Translations under genes and position numbers: made by a program
Notes under the pieces: generated by a model
Database searches by the model: none
What the model was told of the DNA's origin: nothing
The model's input: only the letters and a program-made list of their open reading frames with translations
Shown here: positions 1 through 5,148 of the stretch, piece after piece
Layout: each line of letters begins with the position of its first letter
Numbering within the stretch: the stretch's first letter is position 1
From: an uncultured Lachnospiraceae bacterium
GTDB taxonomy: Bacteria > Bacillota > Clostridia > Lachnospirales > Lachnospiraceae
Reading direction: 5' to 3'
DNA: 7,078 nt
Assembly: GCA_945836355.1 (NCBI GenBank)
Contig: CAMALD010000066.1
Span: 1-7,078 of the forward strand

Positions 1-9
1 ACTCACAAA

Positions 10-38
10 TTGACATAAGTACACGGAGCACGTATAAT
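10..38 (+). promoter_or_regulatory. Sigma-A promoter, perfect consensus
   Basis: TTGACA at 10-15 and TATAAT at 33-38 are separated by exactly 17 bp, so both hexamers and the spacer match the housekeeping sigma-A/sigma-70 consensus. The expected transcription start is near 45, giving an untranslated leader of about 87 nt before the exodeoxyribonuclease gene. It probably drives exonuclease and fruK together. The -35 element lies 10 bases from the window edge, so any operator further upstream cannot be seen. Confidence 0.88.
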
Positions 39-131
39 AGACATATAAAAATGACTACAGGCGGGAATTGCCGGCGGCGGTGCATACTGCTGTCTGCATA
101 CGGTCTGTGGGATGAAGGATTGTGAGGGAAT

Positions 132-887
132 ATGAAAAAACTGATATCATGGAATGTAAATGGCCTGCGTGCCTGTATGGACAAGGGCTTTGCTGATTTT
201 TTTAAGCAGGCGGATGCGGATGTATTCTGTCTGCAGGAGATTAAGCTTTCGCCGGGACAGCTTGACTGGGTGCCGGAGGGATATTTCGCATATTGGAATT
301 ATGCAGAAAAGAAAGGGTACTCCGGTACCGCGTTGTTTGCAAAGGAGAAGCCGCTGTCGGTGACCTGCGGCGTCGGGGTGGACGAGCATGACCACGAGGG
401 ACGCGTGATTGCAGCAGAATTTGCGGAGTATTATGTGGTTACGGTGTATACGCCGAACTCCCAGCGCGAGCTGACACGCCTTGCTTACCGCATGCAGTGG
501 GAGGACGATTTCAGGGCTTATCTGCAGAAGCTCAGAGAGAATAAGCCGGTGATTGTCTGCGGCGATATGAATGTGGCACATCAGGAGATTGACCTGAAAA
601 ATCCGAAAAGCAATCACAGAAACGCGGGCTTTACCGATGAGGAACGCGAGAAGATGACGGACTTGCTCGCGTCCGGCTTCATTGATACCTTCCGGTACTT
701 TTACCCGGATGTAAAGGACCGTTATTCCTGGTGGTCCTATATGTTCCATGCAAGAGAGAAGAATACGGGCTGGCGTATCGACTATTTCCTGGCCTCCGAT
801 GAGCTGAAGGAACGGCTGCAGTCGGCAGAGATTCATGACCGGGTCATGGGCTCTGACCATTGCCCGGTAGAGCTGGTTATTTCATAG
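132..887 (+). CDS. xth: Exodeoxyribonuclease III (AP endonuclease, ExoIII/Xth family)
   Basis: 251 residues, a full-length member of the endonuclease/exonuclease/phosphatase fold. The family cuts DNA 5' to abasic sites and has 3'-5' exonuclease and 3'-phosphatase activity in cytoplasmic base-excision repair. The metal and catalytic residues known from E. coli ExoIII are all in place: Asn8 in SWNVNGLRA, Glu36 in CLQEIKL, Tyr106 in VYTPNSQ, Asp145 and Asn147 in CGDMNVAH, Asp217 in GWRIDYF, and the C-terminal Asp242-His243 in GSDHCPVEL. The ATG at 132 is preceded by GAGGG (124-128), rather close, with AAGGA (115-119) further up. MKKLISWNVNG is the usual family N-terminus, which supports this start. 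It is first behind a consensus promoter and 19 bp ahead of the fruK start, so probably cotranscribed. The symbol exoA is also used in Firmicutes. No unusual feature was seen in the protein. Confidence 0.97.
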   Translation: MKKLISWNVNGLRACMDKGFADFFKQADADVFCLQEIKLSPGQLDWVPEGYFAYWNYAEKKGYSGTALFAKEKPLSVTCGVGVDEHDHEGRVIAAEFAEYYVVTVYTPNSQRELTRLAYRMQWEDDFRAYLQKLRENKPVIVCGDMNVAHQEIDLKNPKSNHRNAGFTDEEREKMTDLLASGFIDTFRYFYPDVKDRYSWWSYMFHAREKNTGWRIDYFLASDELKERLQSAEIHDRVMGSDHCPVELVIS

Positions 888-909
888 GAAAGGACTGGTG
901 GCGGAAATG
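886..909 (+). promoter_or_regulatory. RBS and start choice for fruK
   Basis: The purine-rich AGGAAAGGA (886-894) overlaps the exonuclease stop codon. A GTG at 898 is in frame but only 3 nt after this Shine-Dalgarno sequence. The ATG at 907 is 12 nt after it, slightly long, but it gives the MIYTVTFNPSLDY start typical of 1-phosphofructokinases. I therefore prefer 907 to 898; the alternative adds only three residues (M-A-E). Confidence 0.6.
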
Positions 910-1824
910 ATATACACGGTAACCTTTAATCCATCGCTGGATTACAATGTAACCATGAGTGAGCTGAAATCAGGTCTGGTCAACCGCACGGAAAAGGAGC
1001 TGATGCTGCCCGGCGGCAAGGGGATTAATGCGTCCATTGTGCTGCACAATCTGGGGGTGGAGACGACAGCCCTCGGTGTCGTGGCAGGCTTTACCGGACA
1101 GGAGATTGTGCGGCTGGTAAAGGAGCGCGGCGTAAAGACGGATTTTGTGTACGCTTCGGAGGGCTTCTCGCGCATCAATGTGAAGCTGCATCATGGCAGC
1201 GAGACGGAGGTCAACGGCAGGGGACCGAGGGTTGGCAGGGAAGAGCTGGCATCCCTTTACTGGCGTTTTGACCAAATGGAAGAGGGGGATGTGCTGGTGC
1301 TCTCCGGAAGTGTGCCGGTGGGATTTTCCGAGTCGGTGTATATGGATATCGTCAGGTATCTGGAGGGCAGGGGCATCCGCATAGTGGTGGATGCAACGAA
1401 GGGACTGCTCGCGAATGTGCTGCCGTACCATCCGTTTCTGATTAAGCCGAACCATCATGAGCTCGGCGAGATTTTTGGCGTAACTGTGTCATCGAAGGAG
1501 GATGTGGTGTGCTATGCAAAGAAGCTGCACGAACAGGGGGCAGGCAATGTGCTTGTGTCGATGGCAGCGGATGGCGCTGTGCTGGTGACTGAGGCAGGAG
1601 ATGTGCTCTGTGCGTCCGCGCCGCAGGGAAGAGTCGTCAATTCGGTCGGCTCGGGCGATGCGATGGTGGCAGGATTTCTGGCAGGCTACGCGCTAGCCGG
1701 CGACTGCGATTATGCCTTAAGGCTTGGCGTGGCGGCGGGCAGCGCCAGTGCGTTTGAGGCTGATTTTGCAGCGGGGGACTGCATCCGACAGCTTGCTGAG
1801 CGGATACATGTGCAAAAGCTGTAA
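907..1824 (+). CDS. fruK: 1-phosphofructokinase (PfkB-family sugar-phosphate kinase)
   Basis: 305 residues from the ATG at 907 (308 from the in-frame GTG at 898), normal for FruK/LacC-type kinases. It should phosphorylate fructose-1-phosphate with ATP to fructose-1,6-bisphosphate in the cytoplasm. Motifs: N-terminal TFNPSLDY with substrate-contact Asp12; the PfkB signature PGGKGIN at 35-41; KPNHHEL in the middle; and the C-terminal SVGSGDAMVAGF, where GSGD (248-251) forms the anion hole and Asp251 is the expected catalytic base. Most FruK proteins have GAGDSM here, so GSGDAM is a mild variant. No fructose PTS transporter (fruA) or fruR regulator is in the window. The downstream aldolase uses its product. 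Tagatose-6-phosphate kinase (LacC) belongs to the same subfamily and cannot be excluded from sequence alone. No convincing intrinsic terminator follows. Confidence 0.87.
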   Translation: MIYTVTFNPSLDYNVTMSELKSGLVNRTEKELMLPGGKGINASIVLHNLGVETTALGVVAGFTGQEIVRLVKERGVKTDFVYASEGFSRINVKLHHGSETEVNGRGPRVGREELASLYWRFDQMEEGDVLVLSGSVPVGFSESVYMDIVRYLEGRGIRIVVDATKGLLANVLPYHPFLIKPNHHELGEIFGVTVSSKEDVVCYAKKLHEQGAGNVLVSMAADGAVLVTEAGDVLCASAPQGRVVNSVGSGDAMVAGFLAGYALAGDCDYALRLGVAAGSASAFEADFAAGDCIRQLAERIHVQKL

Positions 1825-2045
1825 CCCTTGAGTTTTCGCATTTTGTACTCGTGTTTTCCTCTGCTACGCGCCAATTGTATGGGAGAATTAAAAAAGAGCA
1901 AAAATTCCGCGGAGCCGAGAAAAAATAGTTTCTTTTTCGGACAAGTTGTAGTATACTAGTCCCAGCAGTATGCGTAAAAGGCTTATCAGAGACAAATAAT
2001 GATTTGCGGATGGTTTTTTACAATCATAATAAGGAGGACATTTTC
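1825..2045 (+). promoter_or_regulatory. Intergenic region with probable fba promoter
   Basis: A 221-bp gap between fruK and the aldolase, AT-rich around 1885-1940. The best -10 element is TATACT at 1952-1957, embedded in the 10-bp perfect palindrome TAGTATACTA (1949-1958). The -35 is poor (TTTCTT at 1929-1934 with a 17-bp spacer). An imperfect inverted repeat, CCGAGAAA (1915-1922) against TTTTTCGG (1933-1940) with one G-T wobble, overlaps that -35 position. The predicted start near 1964 would leave a leader of about 80 nt. No riboswitch or clear fruK terminator was recognised. Confidence 0.5.
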
Positions 2046-2048
2046 ATG
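2031..2048 (+). promoter_or_regulatory. Strong RBS fixing the fba start
   Basis: AAGGAGG at 2031-2037 is a full Shine-Dalgarno match 8 nt before the ATG at 2046. The same frame is open upstream to a TTG at 2004, but that start would put the RBS inside the gene and add 14 residues with no resemblance to the family. Confidence 0.92.
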
Positions 2049-2909
2049 TTAGTTTCAGCAAAAGAAATGCTTGAGAAAGCAAAGGCTGGCAAGTATGCAG
2101 TAGGTCAGTTCAATATCAACAATCTGGAGTGGACAAAGGCTGCTCTTCTTACCGCACAGGAGTGCAATTCCCCGATCATCCTTGGTGTATCAGAGGGTGC
2201 AGGTAAGTATATGACCGGTTTCAAGACCGTAGCTGCTATGGTTAAGGCTATGATTGAGGAGCTTGGCATCACCGTTCCGGTAGCACTTCACCTGGATCAC
2301 GGCACCTATGAAGGCTGCTATAAGTGTATCGAGGCAGGTTTCTCTTCCATCATGTTTGATGGTTCCCACTATCCGATTGACGAGAACGTTGCGAAGACAA
2401 AGGAGCTCGTTGAGGTATGTGCGAAAAAGGGTATGTCCCTGGAGGCTGAGGTCGGTTCCATCGGTGGCGAGGAAGACGGCGTCATCGGTAAGGGTGAGTG
2501 CGCAGACCCGAACGAGTGCAAGCAGATTGCAGACCTCGGCGTAACAATGCTCGCTGCAGGTATCGGCAACATTCACGGAAAGTATCCGGAGAACTGGGAG
2601 GGCTTAAGCTTTGAGACTCTTGATGCCATCCAGAAGCTGACCGGCGATATGCCGCTCGTATTACACGGCGGTACCGGTATCCCGGAGGATATGATTAAGA
2701 AGGCAATTTCTCTCGGCGTAGCAAAGATTAACGTGAATACCGAGTGCCAGCTCTCCTTCGCAGATGCTACCAGAAAGTACATCGAGGCAGGCAAGGATCT
2801 TTCCGGCAAGGGCTTCGACCCACGTAAGCTTTTAGCTCCTGGTACTGAAGCAATCAAGGCAACCATCAAGGAGAAGATGGAGCTGTTCGGTTCGGTGGGC
2901 AAGGCGTGA
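2046..2909 (+). CDS. fba: Class II fructose-1,6-bisphosphate aldolase (zinc-dependent)
   Basis: 287 residues, the usual length of the Bacillus FbaA-type class II aldolases. The enzyme cleaves fructose-1,6-bisphosphate to dihydroxyacetone phosphate and glyceraldehyde-3-phosphate, and works in reverse in gluconeogenesis, in the cytoplasm. Visible motifs: YAVGQFNINN at 17-26; HLDHG at 82-86 with catalytic Asp84 and zinc ligand His85; EAEVGSIGG at 133-141; zinc ligands His177 (GNIHGKY) and His207 (LHGGTG); the phosphate-binding GGTG at 208-211; and KINVNT at 227-232. Its third positions differ from its neighbours, with more ctt, gtt, gct and tcc/tct codons, as expected of a highly expressed glycolytic gene rather than of transfer. 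It has its own strong RBS and a probable own promoter, and follows fruK, whose product is its substrate. Tagatose-bisphosphate aldolases (GatY/KbaY) are homologous, but close resemblance to Bacillus FbaA favours FBP. Confidence 0.94.
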   Translation: MLVSAKEMLEKAKAGKYAVGQFNINNLEWTKAALLTAQECNSPIILGVSEGAGKYMTGFKTVAAMVKAMIEELGITVPVALHLDHGTYEGCYKCIEAGFSSIMFDGSHYPIDENVAKTKELVEVCAKKGMSLEAEVGSIGGEEDGVIGKGECADPNECKQIADLGVTMLAAGIGNIHGKYPENWEGLSFETLDAIQKLTGDMPLVLHGGTGIPEDMIKKAISLGVAKINVNTECQLSFADATRKYIEAGKDLSGKGFDPRKLLAPGTEAIKATIKEKMELFGSVGKA

Positions 2910-2917
2910 GAAGCAGT

Positions 2918-2946
2918 TTGCATTTCTGCCGCGTGGAGCAAATAAT
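2918..2946 (+). promoter_or_regulatory. Candidate promoter just after fba
   Basis: TTGCAT at 2918-2923 is followed after 17 bp by AATAAT at 2941-2946, starting 9 nt beyond the fba stop codon. The -10 matches consensus at 5 of 6 positions, the -35 at only 3 of 6. If active it would start an RNA near 2953 running to the terminator at 3058-3082. The evidence is weak and rests on pattern alone. Confidence 0.27.
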
Positions 2947-3017
2947 CGTATAGAGTAGAAAAGGATAGGAACGTCACAGAGCAGGCGGGTGTTCGGCTGC
3001 TTTGCGGCGTTTCTTTG

Positions 3018-3052
3018 TTGTCGTGTAGGATACTGTGTTTCCTATACGACAA
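3018..3052. repeat. 13-bp inverted repeat downstream of fba
   Basis: The arm TTGTCGTGTAGGA (3018-3030) faces TCCTATACGACAA (3040-3052) across a 9-nt loop. The arms are complementary at all positions except one G-T wobble. Neither strand has a T-run directly after the stem, so it is not a canonical intrinsic terminator. It could be a 3' stabilising or processing hairpin of the fba mRNA, the body of a small RNA, or a protein-binding palindrome. Confidence 0.7.
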
Positions 3053-3057
3053 ACTCT

Positions 3058-3082
3058 CAGGGGGATGCGCCCCTGTTTTTTT
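3058..3082 (+). terminator. Intrinsic terminator for fba
   Basis: The stem CAGGGG (3058-3063) with CCCCTG (3070-3075) and a 6-nt loop is followed by seven T residues (3076-3082). This is the classic Rho-independent layout in the fba direction. It ends 4 bp before the stop codon of convergent spoIIR. Confidence 0.85.
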
Positions 3083-3086
3083 CGCC

Positions 3087-3860
3087 TTACCCCAGCAGCT
3101 TTTGCAGCTGCTCCCAAATCCAGAAGCGTGGCTTCTGGATTTTTTGCGATTTTGTTTTGGGTTGCGTGTCAAAGAGCGGTGTTGTCTGACAAGGGGCAGC
3201 CTGCAGGGGAGCGTCGGGGAAAATCAGGGCATATTCCTCCGGGGTGAGCAGCTCTCTCAGCTGCTCGCGCGATTCTTCCGGAACGGTGCAGGTGGTGATA
3301 TCCACAAAACAGAGCTGTGGGAAGACCAGACACCACCAGTTCTTTCCGGAGGCGCTGCCAAGGCAGATGCGCAGTGCATCGTATTCGCCGGCAGGGAGGG
3401 TGAGGTCACCGTAGGTCTTGACCGGGAAATAGCTTTTTCCGAGCGTGGCGGTAGCGTGGTAGGAAAAACCGTGTTCGGTGAGCACGCTGTTGGCAAGCTC
3501 GGTCAGCTCGGTCAGATGCCCGGACAAAAAGCAGACGGCGTCCTGCTTGGTGCTCATCTCATCCAGATATGGATTCAGATATGTAATTACGGCATCCTTC
3601 ACCAAAAGCTTGACCTGCTGGTCGACATCCGAATTGCTGTCGGCAATGACATGCAGGCGCAGGACCTCCCCGGCAATCTGCTCCTGTAGGGTGGATGCGG
3701 GAGCTTCTTCGACGATGGGCTTACAGCCGCACAAAAACAGCAGGACACCCAGCCAGAAAAAGAATACGCATACCAGCAGAACGAGCAGGCCGGTGAGCGC
3801 GCGGATGCTGCGGCTGTCAAGCGGTTTGTGTCGGAATTGTTTTTGTAATACGGATTTCAT
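3087..3860 (-). CDS. spoIIR: Stage II sporulation protein R
   Basis: 257 residues from the ATG at 3858-3860, chosen because AAGGAGG (3867-3873, minus strand) lies 6 nt upstream. The frame is open a further 117 codons, but that part crosses the ddl promoter and start. SpoIIR is made in the forespore, exported to the intermembrane space, and activates the membrane protease SpoIIGA, which processes pro-sigma-E in the mother cell. Here a basic N-terminus (1-20) precedes a hydrophobic segment at about 21-43, then the family signature VLRLHVIADSNS (66-77) continuing through the DQQVKLLVKDAV block (80-91), and later NWWCLVFPQLCFVD. The segment ends in LFLCGC (41-46), which resembles a lipobox. A charged tail with FWIWEQLQKLLG ends the protein, slightly longer than Bacillus SpoIIR. 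It converges on fba and diverges from ddl. Expression by sigma-F is expected, but I could not identify a convincing sigma-F site. Confidence 0.92.
   Translation of the reverse strand: MKSVLQKQFRHKPLDSRSIRALTGLLVLLVCVFFFWLGVLLFLCGCKPIVEEAPASTLQEQIAGEVLRLHVIADSNSDVDQQVKLLVKDAVITYLNPYLDEMSTKQDAVCFLSGHLTELTELANSVLTEHGFSYHATATLGKSYFPVKTYGDLTLPAGEYDALRICLGSASGKNWWCLVFPQLCFVDITTCTVPEESREQLRELLTPEEYALIFPDAPLQAAPCQTTPLFDTQPKTKSQKIQKPRFWIWEQLQKLLG
3116..3145 (+). terminator. Second plus-strand terminator-like hairpin inside spoIIR
   Basis: AAATCCAGAAGC (3116-3127) and GCTTCTGGATTT (3131-3142) form a perfect 12-bp stem with a GTG loop, followed by more T residues (six T in all at 3140-3145). The orientation fits termination of plus-strand readthrough from fba. 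It lies entirely within the last codons of spoIIR on the opposite strand. The minus strand has only a three-T end on this hairpin, so it should not stop spoIIR itself. Confidence 0.68.
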
Positions 3861-3895
3861 TGTGTGCCTCCTTCTATTGTTCTGAAAAAGAGTAT

Positions 3896-3914
3896 AACCG
3901 GATATTTCCGGGTT
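3896..3914. repeat. Palindrome in the spoIIR/ddl divergent region
   Basis: CCGGA (3898-3902) and TCCGG (3907-3911) flank a 4-bp centre. Flanking AA and GTT extend the symmetry with a one-base offset to about 3896-3914. It lies 36 bp upstream of the spoIIR start and 11 bp upstream of the ddl -35, so an operator is possible. Nothing further supports one. Confidence 0.35.
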
Positions 3915-3924
3915 AATCAAAGGC

Positions 3925-3953
3925 TTGCATAATATCGGAAATGAGTGTAGAAT
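3925..3953 (+). promoter_or_regulatory. Probable sigma-A promoter for the ddl-murI operon
   Basis: TTGCAT at 3925-3930 and TAGAAT at 3948-3953 are separated by 17 bp. The predicted start near 3960 gives an 84-nt leader before ddl. No second promoter was seen ahead of murI or the DUF1934 gene, so this probably drives all three. Confidence 0.62.
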
Positions 3954-4043
3954 AATCAAAGAACCTATGGCAGATATAAATGCCGGGAATAAAATGGTAT
4001 GGATTATAGTTGCGGCGCGGTGCGCGGCAGATGGAGAGGAATT

Positions 4044-5123
4044 ATGAAAAAAACGGTAGCGGTATTGTTTGGCGGACGTTCCTCGGAGCACGAGGTGTCC
4101 TGTATGTCTGCACAGACGATTGTCGGAGCAATCGATCGTGAAAAATATGATGTGGTGCTGATTGGCATCACCAAGGAGGGGCGTTGGCTGTATGTTGACC
4201 AGGTGGGGCACATCGCGGATGGCTCCTGGAGAAAGAGCAAGCGCACAGCGGTGCTGTCACCGGATGCCGGGCAGAAGGGTGTGCTGGTGTGCGGCAAGGC
4301 GGAGCAGGGCGAGGAGGTAGCTGCGACACTGATCGGCATTGACGTCATTTTCCCTGCGCTGCACGGGCTGTACGGTGAGGACGGTACGGTGCAGGGGCTG
4401 TTTGAGCTGGCACAGATTCCTTATGTGGGCTGCGGCGTGCTGGCATCTGCGGTTGCGATGGATAAGGTATATACGAAGCAGATTGTCTCGCAGCTCGGCA
4501 TCCGTCAGGCGGAATTTGTCCAGGTGCGGCGTCATGAGCTGGAGGATTCTACATGTGTAGTGAAAAAGGTAGAGGCAAAGCTGGCATATCCGGTGTTTAT
4601 TAAGCCGTCCAATGCAGGCTCGTCCTGCGGTGTGTCGAAGGCGCACAACCGTGAGGAGCTGCTTGCCGGTCTGAAGCTGGCTGCGGAGCATGACCGCAAG
4701 ATATTGGTGGAGGAGTGCATTTTTGGGCGCGAGCTGGAGTGTGCCGTGCTTGGAGGAGCATGCCCGGAGACTACAGGTGTAGGAGAAATCCTTGCGGCGG
4801 CAGAGTTCTATGATTATGATGCAAAATACAATAACGCGGAGTCGAAGACCGTGATTTCGCCTGTGCTTCCGGAAGGAAAGCGGGAGGAAATCCGTGCCGC
4901 GGCGGCAAGAATCTTTACGGCGGTGGATGGCTTCGGACTGTCAAGGGTCGATTTCTTCATGGAAGACGGCACAAATGATATTATTTTTAATGAGATTAAT
5001 ACGCTGCCGGGCTTTACGGCTATCAGCATGTACCCGATGCTCTGGGAGGAGCAGGGCGTTTCCAAGAAGGAGCTGGTGGAGCGGCTGATTGAGCTGGCGA
5101 TGGAGCGCGGTACGCAGAAATAG
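4044..5123 (+). CDS. ddl: D-alanine--D-alanine ligase
   Basis: 359 residues; an ATP-grasp enzyme that joins two D-alanines with ATP in the cytoplasm, giving the dipeptide that MurF adds to UDP-MurNAc-tripeptide. Motifs: GGRSSEHEVS (10-19) with substrate-contact Glu15; HGLYGEDGTVQG (107-118); IKPSNAGSSCGVSKA (186-200) of the ATP-grasp domain; the omega loop FYDYDAKY (255-262), the form found in D-Ala-D-Ala ligases rather than VanA/VanB-type D-Ala-D-Lac ligases; RVDFF (302-306); and NEINTLPGFT (317-326) with the C-terminal metal ligands. The ATG at 4044 has GGAGAGGA (4033-4040) just upstream and gives the standard MKKTVAVLFGG start. An in-frame ATG at 3999 lacks an RBS and would add 15 unrelated residues. 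It is followed 25 bp later by murI. The omega loop predicts normal, vancomycin-susceptible precursors. Confidence 0.96.
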   Translation: MKKTVAVLFGGRSSEHEVSCMSAQTIVGAIDREKYDVVLIGITKEGRWLYVDQVGHIADGSWRKSKRTAVLSPDAGQKGVLVCGKAEQGEEVAATLIGIDVIFPALHGLYGEDGTVQGLFELAQIPYVGCGVLASAVAMDKVYTKQIVSQLGIRQAEFVQVRRHELEDSTCVVKKVEAKLAYPVFIKPSNAGSSCGVSKAHNREELLAGLKLAAEHDRKILVEECIFGRELECAVLGGACPETTGVGEILAAAEFYDYDAKYNNAESKTVISPVLPEGKREEIRAAAARIFTAVDGFGLSRVDFFMEDGTNDIIFNEINTLPGFTAISMYPMLWEEQGVSKKELVERLIELAMERGTQK

Positions 5124-5148
5124 AAAAAACGGAAAGGGGTGATTTGGA

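Noticed and set aside
147..860. 237-codon open frame on the minus strand opposite the exonuclease gene
   Set aside because: It mirrors a complete, motif-verified exonuclease, has no recognisable domain, and is explained by codon bias of the sense gene.
1825..1915. Intrinsic terminator after fruK
   Set aside because: GAGT/ACTC (1829-1850) and TCCGCGGA (1906-1913) are too short and lack a following T-run.
2573..3172. 199-codon minus-strand frame across the end of fba
   Set aside because: It overlaps the verified aldolase and spoIIR and has no family features.
3015..3689. 224-codon plus-strand frame opposite spoIIR
   Set aside because: It begins inside the 13-bp hairpin, runs through both terminator structures, lacks an RBS and resembles no protein family; spoIIR on the other strand is well supported.
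3870..3940. Sigma-F promoter for spoIIR
   Set aside because: GGAAATATCC on the minus strand partly resembles a sigma-F -10, but no matching -35 lies at the right distance, so no call was made.
3999..4043. Upstream in-frame ATG for ddl
   Set aside because: It has no Shine-Dalgarno and adds 15 residues before the canonical MKKTVAVLFGG start, which has its own RBS.
3861..4211. 117-codon upstream extension of spoIIR
   Set aside because: It crosses the ddl promoter and start; the ATG at 3860 has a near-perfect RBS and begins a proper membrane-signal N-terminus.
4798..4829. Vancomycin-resistance type D-Ala-D-Lac ligase
   Set aside because: The omega loop reads FYDYDAKY, the D-Ala-D-Ala type, and no vanH or vanX partner is nearby.
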